Shown: piece by piece, positions 10,615 through 19,139 of the stretch
How positions within the stretch are numbered: position 1 is the stretch's first letter
How the letters are laid out: the number at the start of each line of letters is the position of its first letter
Source of the DNA: Amycolatopsis umgeniensis
GTDB lineage: Bacteria; Actinomycetota; Actinomycetes; Mycobacteriales; Pseudonocardiaceae
DNA length: 64,000 nt
Assembly (NCBI RefSeq): GCF_014205155.1
Contig: NZ_JACHMX010000001.1
Coordinates: 1,240,001-1,304,000, forward strand
Direction: 5' to 3'
The notes under the pieces: model-generated
What the model saw: only the letters and a program-made list of their open reading frames with translations
Database searches by the model: none
What the model was told of the DNA's origin: nothing
Program-made: the position numbers and the translations under genes

Positions 10615-11496
10615 TCAATCGCGCAAACTCTGCTCAATCGTCACCTTGACCGGTTCAACATGATCAAGCTTGAGCACTCCCAGCAGCCGCCGCACCTCGA
10701 CGGCGACAGCGGCACGGCCTGCACCGAGGTACTTCCGCGGGTCGACACGCTCGGGATGCGCGCGCCAATCGTCCGCGACGGCCGCCGTGAACACCTTGTT
10801 GAGCTGAGTGGCGATATTGATCTTCGTCATCCCGGCTCGCACCGCTTCGGCCAGCCCGTCGTCGGGCACCCCCGACGAGCCGTGCAGCACCAGCGGCACC
10901 GGCACCCGTTCCTTCAGCCGCGCGATCAGCTCGAAGTCCAATGCGGCGTCACGGGTGAGCATGGCGTGCGAACTACCCACCGCCACCGCCAGCGCGTCGA
11001 CGCCGGTCGACGCGACGAACTCCGCCGCCTCGTCCGGATCCGTGCGCGCGCCGGGCGCGTGGACGCCGTCCTTGCCCCCGACCTCGCCGAGTTCGGCCTC
11101 GACCCAGACTCCGTGGTCGTGGCAGTACGCGGCGACCTCACGGGTCGCGCGCACGTTGTCGGCGTAGTCCAGTTTGGACGCGTCGAACATGACGGAACCG
11201 AAGCCGAGCGCGACGGCCTCGCGGACGAGATCCACCGATTCGGCGTGGTCGAGATGCACCGCGACCGGCGCGACGGCTCCCCTGGCCGCGGCGAGCGCCG
11301 CCGTGCCGACCGGTGCCAGCGAGCCGTGGTACTTCACGGCGTTCTGGCTCAACTGCACGATCACCGAGGCTTCCGCCTCGGCCGCGCCGTCGATGATCGC
11401 GGTGATGTGTTCGAGCTGGATCGCGTTGAACGCGCCGCAGCCGTGCCGGGCCGCCGCGGCGGCACCGACGATCTCCCCGGTTCCCACCAGAGGCAT
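10615..11496 (-). CDS. Class II ketose-bisphosphate aldolase (tagatose-bisphosphate type)
   Basis: This 293-residue zinc-dependent aldolase of the KbaY/GatY/FbaA family carries HLDH (about 81-84) with the zinc His and catalytic Asp. VEAELG (132-137) contributes the zinc-site Glu, and GSSHAM plus LHGSSG supply further zinc and phosphate contacts. It would cleave tagatose-1,6-bisphosphate (or a related ketose bisphosphate) to glycerone phosphate and glyceraldehyde-3-phosphate. The start at 11496 has AGGAGA just upstream and begins 8 bases after the kinase stop. The frame continues upstream without a ribosome site. The kinase directly before it supplies the substrate. Confidence 0.88.
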   Translation of the reverse strand: MPLVGTGEIVGAAAAARHGCGAFNAIQLEHITAIIDGAAEAEASVIVQLSQNAVKYHGSLAPVGTAALAAARGAVAPVAVHLDHAESVDLVREAVALGFGSVMFDASKLDYADNVRATREVAAYCHDHGVWVEAELGEVGGKDGVHAPGARTDPDEAAEFVASTGVDALAVAVGSSHAMLTRDAALDFELIARLKERVPVPLVLHGSSGVPDDGLAEAVRAGMTKINIATQLNKVFTAAVADDWRAHPERVDPRKYLGAGRAAVAVEVRRLLGVLKLDHVEPVKVTIEQSLRD

Positions 11497-11504
11497 GACT
11501 TCTC

Positions 11505-12395
11505 CTAATCCGGGTGGGCGCGCACGGCGACCAGTCCCTGTTCGGCTCGGTAGTGCGCGAGGTCGACGTCCCCGGCGAGCGGGCCGAGCACGGCCGCGCC
11601 GGACAACGCGACGGCCCGGCACAGGATGTCCGGCCACGATTCGGCGCGGCTCAAGCCCAGTGCGAGCGCCGCGACGACGGCGTCACCCGCGCCGGTGGTG
11701 TTCCCCCGCAGCACAGTGGACGGTGCCGCGTGCCAGGTGCCGGAGCCGGTCACCGCCAACAGCCCTTCGGAGCCCAGCGAGACGACGACGGCGCCCGCCC
11801 CGGCTTCGCGGAGTTCGGCCGCGGCCGCCACCGGATCGCTCAGGCCGGTGACCTCGCGCAGTTCGTCGGCGTTCGGCTTGACCACGGACGGGCGCCCGGC
11901 CAAGCCATCGAGCAGGGCTTGACCGGAAGTGTCCAAAATGGACTTCGAGGTGCCGATGAGGTCCGCGTAGCTCCCGGCTCCCGGCGGCAGGCTGCCCGAG
12001 CAGACGAGCACGTCCGCCCGTCTTGCCCGGACGGCCGACGCAAGCGCTTGCCATTCGTTTTCCGTGAGTCTCGGCCCCGGCTCGTTGAGCAGCGTGACCG
12101 ATCCGTCGTCGGCCAAGACCGTGGTGGTACGCCGGGTTTCCCCGCCGATCGGGACGACCTCCGCGGCGACCCCCACCGCCGTGAGGTCCTCCACGACGGC
12201 GGACCCCGTCGCACCACCGGCGGTCAAGACCGCGCGGACGTCGGCGCCGAGCGCGTGCAGCACCCGGGCGACGTTGACGCCCTTGCCACCCGCCCGGCAC
12301 CGCACGTCCTTCGCCCGGTGCACGTCGCCGGGCCGCAGACCATCCACTGTGTACGTGACGTCCAGCGCGGTGTTCGGCGTGACGGTGACGATCAC
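11505..12395 (-). CDS. PfkB-family hexose-phosphate kinase (1-phosphofructokinase/tagatose-6-P kinase)
   Basis: This 296-residue ribokinase-fold protein has an N-terminal GGKGVNVARVL motif for sugar phosphate binding. The C-terminal PfkB signature NTTGAGDAVVAALALG contains the catalytic Asp. It most resembles the FruK/LacC branch, which phosphorylates fructose-1-phosphate or tagatose-6-phosphate. In this setting, between an AgaS-like isomerase and a class II aldolase, a tagatose-6-phosphate role is likely but unproven. It starts with GTG, 7 bases after the isomerase stop, and is 8 bases from the aldolase start, so the three form a compact operon. Confidence 0.88.
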   Translation of the reverse strand: MIVTVTPNTALDVTYTVDGLRPGDVHRAKDVRCRAGGKGVNVARVLHALGADVRAVLTAGGATGSAVVEDLTAVGVAAEVVPIGGETRRTTTVLADDGSVTLLNEPGPRLTENEWQALASAVRARRADVLVCSGSLPPGAGSYADLIGTSKSILDTSGQALLDGLAGRPSVVKPNADELREVTGLSDPVAAAAELREAGAGAVVVSLGSEGLLAVTGSGTWHAAPSTVLRGNTTGAGDAVVAALALGLSRAESWPDILCRAVALSGAAVLGPLAGDVDLAHYRAEQGLVAVRAHPD

Positions 12396-12402
12396 GGCGA
12401 CC

Positions 12403-13284
12403 TCAGGTCAGGACGACGGAACGGGTGAGACTGCGGGGGTTGTCCGGGTCGAGCCCCTTGCGCGCGGCGATGGCGCCGGCCACCCGCTGCGCGCGGACCA
12501 GGTCGGCGAGCGGGTCCAGGCCACTCTCGACGAACAGGCCGCCCGCGCGGGCGACGTCGTCGGCGAGGCCGTCCGGCGCCTGCCCGAACATCCAGGTCAC
12601 GCGGCCGGGCTCGCTGATGCTGATCGGCCCGTGCCGGTAGTCCCACGCCGGATACGACTCCGTCCACAGCAGGCACGCCTCGCGGAACTTGAGCGCCGCC
12701 TCGTTCGCGATGCCCACCGACCAGCCGGTGCCGAGGAAGCTGAACTGCTCCGCGGAGACCAGCTCCTCGGGCAACGGCTCGGCGAGCACGCGTTCGGCCT
12801 GATCGGCGGCCGTGTTCAGGTCCTCGCCGAGGTGCGCCCGCAGCATCGCCAGCGCCGTGGTGGCGAAGCGGGTCTGCACGACCGAACGTTCGTCCACGAC
12901 GGACAGGTCGACGATGGTGTCCGCGGCGCCCTCGATCTCGCGGGGCACGCCGGTGATCGCGATGGTCGGCGTCTTCCCCCGCAGCTTCGCCAGCAGCGCG
13001 TGGACCTCGGTCGTCGTACCCGACCGGGTCAGCGCCACGACGTGGTCGTAGCCACGGCCCACCGGGAACTCCGACGCGGCGAACGCGTCGGTCTCGCCGA
13101 GCCCGGCGGACTCGCGAAGGACGGCGTACGCCTGGCCGATGAACCACGACGTACCGCAGCCGACGATCGCGACCCGGGCGCCGGGCGGCGGCAGCAGATC
13201 ACTGTTCGCCGAGGCCAGCGTCGCCGCGTCCCGCCAGCAGCCGGGCTGGCTCGCGATCTCCGCCGCCATGAAGGTCCCGCTCAT
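12403..13284 (-). CDS. SIS-domain sugar isomerase/deaminase (AgaS-like)
   Basis: This 293-residue protein has two SIS domains. GCGTS (about 42-46) and TRSGTTTE (86-93) form the first sugar-phosphate site, and the second half repeats the fold ([21 protein letters not shown]). This arrangement resembles AgaS galactosamine-6-phosphate deaminase/isomerases and the isomerase half of glucosamine synthase. No glutaminase domain is present, so a degradative role fits. It would give tagatose-6-phosphate for the kinase that follows. The start at 13284 has GGGGAG upstream. It is the first gene of the three-gene operon and has its own promoter. Confidence 0.82.
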   Translation of the reverse strand: MSGTFMAAEIASQPGCWRDAATLASANSDLLPPPGARVAIVGCGTSWFIGQAYAVLRESAGLGETDAFAASEFPVGRGYDHVVALTRSGTTTEVHALLAKLRGKTPTIAITGVPREIEGAADTIVDLSVVDERSVVQTRFATTALAMLRAHLGEDLNTAADQAERVLAEPLPEELVSAEQFSFLGTGWSVGIANEAALKFREACLLWTESYPAWDYRHGPISISEPGRVTWMFGQAPDGLADDVARAGGLFVESGLDPLADLVRAQRVAGAIAARKGLDPDNPRSLTRSVVLT

Positions 13285-13322
13285 GAACTCCCCATCCGTG
13301 CCAGTTGTGCGCAATAGCTGTC

Positions 13323-13351
13323 ACGTTAGGTGCAGTTTTGTGCAACGTCAA
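13323..13351 (-). promoter_or_regulatory. Promoter/operator region of the isomerase-kinase-aldolase operon
   Basis: On the minus strand TTGACG (13346-13351) and TAACGT (13323-13328) are 17 bases apart, close to the vegetative consensus. The spacer holds the 11-mer GCAGTTTTGTG (plus strand 13332-13342), identical to the one in the importer promoter. TTGCGTGAAAGTGCGC lies just upstream and TTGCGCA just downstream. A repressor on the spacer would block polymerase, as expected for local DeoR control. Confidence 0.55.
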
Positions 13352-13426
13352 TGCTCTGTGAGCGCACTTTCACGCAATAGTTCCGCTCAGATTTGCAGGA
13401 AGAGGTCGGTCGCCTACCGTGGACGG

Positions 13427-14275
13427 ATGCGGATCGTCTCGCTGCTCCCCGCCGCGACGGACTTCGTCGCGACCCTCGGGCTCCTGCCGTCACTGGCCGG
13501 CCGGACTCATGAATGCGACTGGCCACCCGGAGAACTCGACGACGTCCCGGTGGTCACCAGCAGCGCGATCGACCACGACGTGCTGTCGAGCCGGGAGATC
13601 TCGGCGGCCGTCGGCGGCGAGCATCGCGGTTCGGGCCTGTACTCACTCGACGCCGACCTGCTCGCGTCCGCCGAACCCGACGTCGTCCTGACCCAGGACC
13701 TCTGCGACGTTTGCGCGGTCTCCTACCGGCAGGTCTCCGAGACCGTGCGCGCCATGGAGGGCGAAACCCGGGTCGTCAGCCTCGAACCGCGAACACTGCC
13801 GGGCGTCTTCAGCTGCTTGACCACCCTCGGCGACGTGCTGGGCGTCCCCGAACGGGCAGCCGCCGAGACTCGCCGTCTCCAGGAGCGGCTCGAAGCCGTC
13901 CGTGCCCGGGTCTCGGGACGGCCTCGCCCGCGGGTGGCGGCCATCGAATGGCTCGACCCGCTCTGGCCGGCCGGGCACTGGGTCCCGGAGCAGATCGAAG
14001 CCGCAGGCGGCATCCCCCTGCTGGCCACCGCGGGCGAACACACGCGGCCGATCTCGTGAGACGCCGTCCTCGAGGCTCGACCAGACGTGCTGCTGCTCAT
14101 CCCCTGCGGCTTCCCACCGGAACGGACCGAGGCGGAACTCCCCCTCCTGACCGGCCTGCCCGGCTGGGACGACATCCCGGCCGTGCACATCCTGGACGGC
14201 CCGGCCTATTTCAACCGGCCGGGCCCCCGCGTCGTCGACGGCGCGGAGATCCTCGCCGACGTTCTCCACCAGTGA
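13427..14275 (+). pseudogene. Cobalamin-binding protein (BtuF-like), interrupted by one in-frame TGA
   Basis: The frame begins [18 protein letters not shown] and reads as a cytoplasmic-type BtuF/periplasmic-binding homologue with the THECDWP and [11 protein letters not shown] stretches usual in this family. At 14057-14059 a TGA interrupts it at codon 211. The same frame then continues as DAVLEARPDVLLLIPCGF to a proper stop at 14275, giving the normal full length of about 282 residues. The TGA sits between Ser and Asp where homologues are expected to read Ser-Trp-Asp, so a single TGG-to-TGA change would explain it. Either the gene is inactivated or the assembly has an error. No signal peptide is seen, as is common for this actinobacterial group. 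Confidence 0.82.
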
Positions 14276-14354
14276 CCGGCGTCACTTTCAAAAGCTGTCA
14301 CAACCTCTCCGGCCCAACCGTCATGTGTGCAGAAACCGACGGAGAGGAAAGATC

Positions 14355-14828
14355 ATGGAACCGCGCTTCAACTTGTTCGAGAACGAGGTCGCCGTCAAGT
14401 TCGTCAAGCGTCTCGGCGCCGCGAGCCGCCCGATCGAGGAGTCCTCGCTGCCGCACGCGACCCAGGAACTGGTGAAGCTGCGCGCCAGCCAGATCAACGG
14501 CTGCGGCTTCTGCACCGACATGCACAGCAAGGACGCCGCGCACGCCGGTGAGACCTCGGTGCGGCTCAACCTGGTCGCCGCCTGGCGGGAAGCGAACGTG
14601 TTCACCGAGGCGGAGCGCGCGGCGCTGGCGCTCACCGAGGAGGGCACCCGCATCGCCGACGCGCACCACGGTGTCAGCGAGGACACCTGGGCCGACGTGC
14701 GCAAGCACTACGACGACGAGCAGATCGGCGCCCTGATCTCCCTGGTGGCCACGATCAACGCGTACAACCGGCTCAACGTCATCGCGGGAACCCCGGCGGG
14801 CGACTACCAGCCCGGCATGTTCGGCTGA
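14355..14828 (+). CDS. Carboxymuconolactone decarboxylase-family (AhpD-like) protein
   Basis: This 157-residue all-helical protein has the AhpD redox motif CGFCTDMH (about residues 46-53). Two Cys and a following His form the peroxidase-like active site. The start at 14355 follows GAGAGGAAA; a start 10 codons earlier lacks a ribosome site. Family members work as alkylhydroperoxidases or thiol-redox helpers. There is no alkyl-hydroperoxide reductase partner next to it, so its electron donor is unknown. Confidence 0.9.
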   Translation: MEPRFNLFENEVAVKFVKRLGAASRPIEESSLPHATQELVKLRASQINGCGFCTDMHSKDAAHAGETSVRLNLVAAWREANVFTEAERAALALTEEGTRIADAHHGVSEDTWADVRKHYDDEQIGALISLVATINAYNRLNVIAGTPAGDYQPGMFG

Positions 14829-14931
14829 GCCCCGCGTTCGCCGACAACAGGACTGCCTTGCCGGACAACGGTTCCGGCAAGTTCCGGTGCTAAACCTTCG
14901 GAAACCAGCGATCCCTCCGGAGGTTCAGCCC

Positions 14932-15381
14932 GTGGAACTCGATGTCCGCTTCTTCCCCGTGACCGGCACCCATACGCTCAGCAACGACCTCGTCGGACTG
15001 CGCGCGAACTTCCACTACGGCTCGGGGAACGTGCTGGAGCAGCACTACGCGGACAGGACGACGATGATCTGGACCGGCGTGTCCGGCGATTTCACCGGCG
15101 TCCGCCAGAAGGAAAAGACCTTGCGCGTGTTCGCCGTCGGTCCCGCACAGTACTTCGTGACCTGGTACGAAACCGGGACCGTCGCGACGGCCGCGCACGG
15201 CGAGGTCTTCGACGGCGGCTATCCCATCGCGGTGATGGCCGACTTCGAACGCCTTGTCGCGACAGCGGCCTACACGAATCCTCGCGAGGACGGCGGCCAG
15301 TATTTCCTGGTCGACCAGGCGACCATCGAGATCCTGGATCGGCCGCACGGATGGCCTTCCTTTCCTGAGCCGCGGTCGTGA
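14932..15381 (+). CDS. Small lipocalin-like protein related to the MoaF domain
   Basis: This 149-residue protein is predicted to be mainly beta. Its pattern (GLRANFHYGSGNVLEQHY, TMIWTGVSGDFTG, YFVTWYE) recalls the MoaF/phenolic-acid-decarboxylase-like lipocalin fold. The start is GTG at 14932, because CCGGAGG lies 8 bases ahead; the first ATG in frame (14887) is upstream of that site. No catalytic residues can be assigned. It stands alone between the AhpD-like gene and a GyrB-like gene, all in the same direction. Confidence 0.6.
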   Translation: MELDVRFFPVTGTHTLSNDLVGLRANFHYGSGNVLEQHYADRTTMIWTGVSGDFTGVRQKEKTLRVFAVGPAQYFVTWYETGTVATAAHGEVFDGGYPIAVMADFERLVATAAYTNPREDGGQYFLVDQATIEILDRPHGWPSFPEPRS

Positions 15382-15424
15382 GAGGCCGCCACGCCCACTT
15401 CCTTCTGGCTGCGATGATTCCTGG

Positions 15425-16051
15425 ATGGGTGCATCAGAAGTTCCACGGCGGAACACAACGCACGATTGGGCGGCAGCCGGGGATGCCGGTCACCTGGCAC
15501 GCATTCGGCGGAACCCGACGGAATTCGCGCCTGGCGGTGTCGTACATCTGATCCTCGAGGTCCTTGCCTACGCGGCCGAGGAAGCCGAGAGCAACGCGGG
15601 CGGACGTTCCACCCTCACCCTGCACCCCGACGGCTCAGTGACCGTGGCGGACAACGGGCGAGGCACCAACACTCGTGTCGATGACCAGGGGCAGGCCGTG
15701 AAGAAGCCGATCATGGCGACGAAGGACCTGCGGTTCTTCGTCTTCCCCGACGCCCAGCTGCTTCCCGACGGCCATCCGCGCCGGGGAATGTCCGTGGTCG
15801 CGGCGCTGAGCGAATGGCTCGTGCATACCAACCGGCGTCACAACGGCTCCTGGACCCAACGCTACGAACACGGAACCCCGGTCACCGACCTGACCCCCGT
15901 CACCGATGACGGCACGACCGGGACAACCGTCCATTTCCGCCCGCAGCAGGACCTGCGCACGACGGATCGACTGTCCGCAGGCGCGCTCGAGCGATGGACA
16001 GAGTCATGGCCGCAGCTGTCCACCGAGACGCTCGACCGGCGAATCGGCTGA
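15425..16051 (+). CDS. Stand-alone GyrB/ParE-like GHKL ATPase domain
   Basis: The 208 residues align by eye with the N-terminal ATPase domain of DNA gyrase B. HLILEVLAYAAEEA (41-54) corresponds to the HLVYEVVDNSIDEA region. VTVADNGRG (72-80) matches the ATP-binding DxGxG loop, MSVVAALSEWL (122-132) the VSVVNALS helix, and GTTVHFRP the GTTVTFWP strand. The transducer, TOPRIM and tail domains of gyrase are all absent. The Asn that binds magnesium in gyrase is Tyr49 here, while the preceding Glu (Glu45) is kept. The ATP lid is also shortened. It may bind a nucleotide without normal hydrolysis. The start is uncertain because no strong ribosome site precedes 15425. Confidence 0.72.
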   Translation: MGASEVPRRNTTHDWAAAGDAGHLARIRRNPTEFAPGGVVHLILEVLAYAAEEAESNAGGRSTLTLHPDGSVTVADNGRGTNTRVDDQGQAVKKPIMATKDLRFFVFPDAQLLPDGHPRRGMSVVAALSEWLVHTNRRHNGSWTQRYEHGTPVTDLTPVTDDGTTGTTVHFRPQQDLRTTDRLSAGALERWTESWPQLSTETLDRRIG

Positions 16052-16082
16052 CCTCGCGCTATTGCGATTCTCCAGCATCGGC

Positions 16083-17339
16083 CTATGTCCTGAGGTGCAT
16101 GGTGTTGCGCCTCGGTTGGCCGGTGGGGTCGAGGTAGGCGGGTGCGGTGAATTCCGGTAGGCCATCCTGAGCGATCCGGACTTTCCACTCACTGTGGTGA
16201 ATCAGGCGGTGGTGTTTGGTGCACAGCAGCACGAGGTTGTCGATTCTCGTTTCGCCGTGGTGTTCCCAGAAAACAATATGGTGAGCGGTACAGCGTGGTA
16301 CCGGCATATCGCAGCCCGGGAACGCGCAACCACCGTCGCGAATGGTGAGCGCGTACTTCTGCGCCAGTGAGACGGTGCGTTTCGACCTGCCGATATCCAA
16401 GGGCTCGCCCGCGGTACCGAGCACCCCGGGCCGGACGCGGGCATCACAGGCGAGGATGCGGGCGTCGGTGGCGCTGATCGGACCGACCAGATCCAGATGG
16501 GCCTCGCCGATGTCCCGAATGAGGTCCTCGTAGGACATCGTCACCAGAATGTGGGTGGCTTCCCCGGCCTGGCCGGGAAGGTTCCGACTCGTGGTCTTCA
16601 ACCGCACATAGTCGGTGAAGGCATCCCCGTAGCGCTCGTCCTGAGTGCGGGAGTCCCGGACCCCGTCGATGGCCTTGTGCGGTTTCGCCATCGGATCCAG
16701 GTCGGACTTCAAGCGTGCGTAGGTTTCGAGGTCGAGAGTGCCCTTGAGACCGAGGGTGCCGTTGCGGTGTTTGACGAACCGCAACTCCGGCCGGGCGTCT
16801 TTCGGGCTCTCGTCCCGGGGCTCTTTCCCGTCAGGGTCCAACTCATCCAGCAACCGCCGCCCGGCTTGGGCGATCGCGCGGGGCCCGGCGTGGCGGGCGA
16901 GATCCACCAGGATCTTCTCCCCACCCCGCACGTCTTCTTCCGGGACAAAGGACGGGATCCGCGCCAAAGCCCCGATGATCGCATCGATCTGCGAACCACC
17001 GATCGCGCCCTCCGCAGCAGCGTCGGCGGTCAGCGGCGCCAGAGGCGGGGCAGGATCGCCGCCGATAGACGGGCCGGGATACAAGGCCAGGACCCGGTCG
17101 GCGCGAGCATCGGCTTCCTTCGCGGTGACATGGAAGTCCTCGAAAATCATCGCCGCCAACGTCGAATGACCCGAACACCCCCGAACCCCACGAGTATTGA
17201 TTTCCGCCAGGATCGCGTTCTGCTCCGCATCCAACTGACACTTGAGGACTTCGAGTTCCTGTTTACGGGCATGCAGCGTCGCCGTGTCGACACGCCACCA
17301 CTCAGCGGGTGTCGTCTGGGGTCTGTCGTCGCTGGCCAC
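16083..17339 (-). CDS. DUF222 / HNH endonuclease-domain protein (13E12 repeat family)
   Basis: This 418-residue protein has an N-terminal DUF222 helical region (about 1-300) and a C-terminal HNH nuclease motif (about 345-400). The motif includes CAFPGCD, CTAHHIVFWEHHGETRIDN and LCTKHHRLIHH. The Cys pairs and His cluster form the zinc and metal sites. Such proteins occur in many copies in actinobacteria and were first described as the mycobacterial REP13E12 family. Their biological role is unclear; association with mobile or repeated DNA is known. It begins with GTG at 17339 and is convergent with the GyrB-like gene, 31 bases away. Confidence 0.88.
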   Translation of the reverse strand: MASDDRPQTTPAEWWRVDTATLHARKQELEVLKCQLDAEQNAILAEINTRGVRGCSGHSTLAAMIFEDFHVTAKEADARADRVLALYPGPSIGGDPAPPLAPLTADAAAEGAIGGSQIDAIIGALARIPSFVPEEDVRGGEKILVDLARHAGPRAIAQAGRRLLDELDPDGKEPRDESPKDARPELRFVKHRNGTLGLKGTLDLETYARLKSDLDPMAKPHKAIDGVRDSRTQDERYGDAFTDYVRLKTTSRNLPGQAGEATHILVTMSYEDLIRDIGEAHLDLVGPISATDARILACDARVRPGVLGTAGEPLDIGRSKRTVSLAQKYALTIRDGGCAFPGCDMPVPRCTAHHIVFWEHHGETRIDNLVLLCTKHHRLIHHSEWKVRIAQDGLPEFTAPAYLDPTGQPRRNTMHLRT

Positions 17340-17495
17340 GGCATTAACAACACTCCGAGTCGAACACCTGTGCTATCACATATTCATGTGACACCCACGC
17401 GTGCGAGACAGCGAAGCGAATATGAAAACGTGTCAGGAAAGCTCTGGTCGCCTAACGTGGCGAAGGACGCTTTCGCCCCGCATTTGTCGAGTTAG

Positions 17496-17569
17496 TCGCG
17501 AGTGGCGTTTCGACTGAGGGCCAAGCGTGTTAGGCACCCACGGGCGGGCAACTCGCGTGACTGGGTGGG
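17496..17569 (+). repeat. Dispersed intergenic repeat, copy A (within the 17340-17693 gap)
   Basis: This stretch resembles 33163-33239 along its whole length. Shared blocks are TCGYGAGTGGC, GCCAA-CGTGT and CTCGCGTGACTGG. Both copies run in the same direction in gene-free DNA. The rest of the 354-base gap ahead of the APC permease holds no convincing gene and presumably contains that gene's promoter. Confidence 0.55.
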
Positions 17570-17693
17570 CCGACCTGACGGACAGGGCAGCACCGCACCA
17601 GGCACTGCCGAACAAGGACCGAGCGCGCAAAGGCAAAGCCCGTGCACCCGGTCGCTCCCATACTGGCCGTCCAGCGAACAAGAGGAGCAGCGC

Positions 17694-19139
17694 ATGAGCC
17701 GAGACGAGACGTCGCTCGCCAAGAACGTCCTGGGCGTGCCAGGCATCGTCTTCCTCGTGCTCGCCGCGGTCGCGCCGCTGACCGGGATGGTCGTGATCGC
17801 GGCCATCGGCATCGCGGTCGGGAACGGTGGCGGGATGGTCGCGGCCTTCCTGCTGGCCACGGTGGTCCTGTTGCTGTTCGCGGTCGGCTACGCGCAGATG
17901 TCGAAGGTCCTCACCAGCGCGGGCGGCTTCTATGCCTTCGTGGTCAAGGGTTTGGGCCGGACCCCGGGTCTCGTCGCCGGTTTCGTCGCGATGCTCGGTT
18001 ACAACTGTTTCGTCGCGGGCGCGATCGGCACGAGCGGGTTCTTCACCTCCACGGCGATCGACGACGTCTTCGGGCTCAAACTCGATTGGATCTTCTGGAG
18101 CGCGCTTTCGGTCGTGCTGGTCCTTCTGCTCAGCCGCCGGGGGATCGCGGTCAGCGCGAAGGTGCTGGGAGTCTCGCTGATCCTCGAAGTGTCGATCCTG
18201 CTGATCATGGACTTCAGCGTGCTGTTCCGGCACGGTTTCTCGTTCGCCGCGTTCAGCCCGTCCGTCATGTTCCAAGGCGCGAGCGGCCTGGCGTTGTTGT
18301 TCGCCGCCAACGCTTTCATCGGCTTCGAGGCGACGGCGCTGTTCGGCGAGGAGGCCAAGGAGCCCAAGCGGACGATTCCGCGCGCGACGTACATCGCCAT
18401 CGGTTTCATCGGGGTGTTCGCCGCTTTCACGACCTGGGCCGTGGTCAGTGCGATCGGCGCCGAGCAAGCGCAGGACGTGGCCGCCGCCCATCTGTCGAGC
18501 GGGGATCTCGTGCTCTCGGTCGCGCAGGAGTATCTCGGCGGACCGCTGACCAAGGTGATGTTGCTGCTGCTGGTGGTCAGCCTGTTCGCGGCGCTGCTGG
18601 CGTTGCACAATTCGGCCACCCGCTATCTGTACGCGCTGGGCCGGGTCGGCGTGCTGCCGAGGCTGCTGGGCAAGACCAATCCTCGCAACGGCGCCCCGCG
18701 CTACGCCTCGATCGTCCAACTGGTCTTCGGTTCGGTGGTGGCGGTGGCGTTCCGCCTCGCCGGGCTCGATCCGGTCGCCGACCTCACCGCGAGCATGACC
18801 GGCTTCGGCACCCTCGGCATCCTCACCTTGCAGTTGTTCGCGGCGGTGGCGATCCTGGTCCACTTCCGCCGCACGCGTGACCGCAGGATCGTGAAGACGC
18901 TGGTCGCTCCCGGGCTGGGCGCGGTGGGGCTCGGGCTCATCGTGACGCTGGCGATCCTCAACTTCCCGACGCTCGCCGGTTCCAGCAACGGTGTCGTCCC
19001 GCACCTGCCGTGGCTGCTGCTGATCGTCGCGCTGGCCGGGCTCGCGCTCGCCGTCTGGCTGCGCCGGTTCCGCCCCTCGGTGTACGCGGCGCTGGAGTCC
19101 GACCTGGAACGCGAGCCGTCAGACGTTGTTGGTCAGTGA
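17694..19139 (+). CDS. APC-superfamily amino-acid permease
   Basis: This 481-residue membrane transporter has about 12 helices. The N-terminus has the APC signature (GVPGIVFLVLAAVAPLTGM), and helix 6 carries FIGFEATALFGEEAKEP, the substrate-proximal region of APC carriers. AGAGGAG precedes the ATG at 17694; a longer frame exists upstream without a ribosome site. Its 3' end overlaps the oppositely oriented GntR regulator by 21 bases. The substrate cannot be read from the sequence. Position suggests it may feed the dehydrogenase pathway to its right, or be controlled by the same regulator. Confidence 0.9.
   Translation: MSRDETSLAKNVLGVPGIVFLVLAAVAPLTGMVVIAAIGIAVGNGGGMVAAFLLATVVLLLFAVGYAQMSKVLTSAGGFYAFVVKGLGRTPGLVAGFVAMLGYNCFVAGAIGTSGFFTSTAIDDVFGLKLDWIFWSALSVVLVLLLSRRGIAVSAKVLGVSLILEVSILLIMDFSVLFRHGFSFAAFSPSVMFQGASGLALLFAANAFIGFEATALFGEEAKEPKRTIPRATYIAIGFIGVFAAFTTWAVVSAIGAEQAQDVAAAHLSSGDLVLSVAQEYLGGPLTKVMLLLLVVSLFAALLALHNSATRYLYALGRVGVLPRLLGKTNPRNGAPRYASIVQLVFGSVVAVAFRLAGLDPVADLTASMTGFGTLGILTLQLFAAVAILVHFRRTRDRRIVKTLVAPGLGAVGLGLIVTLAILNFPTLAGSSNGVVPHLPWLLLIVALAGLALAVWLRRFRPSVYAALESDLEREPSDVVGQ

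Noticed and set aside
14057..14059. The TGA in the BtuF-like gene as a selenocysteine or programmed readthrough codon
   Set aside because: The position corresponds to Trp, not Cys; no conserved hairpin follows, and a TGG-to-TGA change is a simpler explanation.
16083..17339. DUF222-HNH protein as a homing endonuclease or insertion sequence
   Set aside because: No intron, intein or flanking inverted repeats are seen; the family is an ordinary multicopy actinobacterial protein.
17433..19004. A 523-codon minus-strand open frame opposite the APC permease
   Set aside because: The translation is an Arg/Glu/His-rich shadow; the plus strand gives a clean 12-helix permease.
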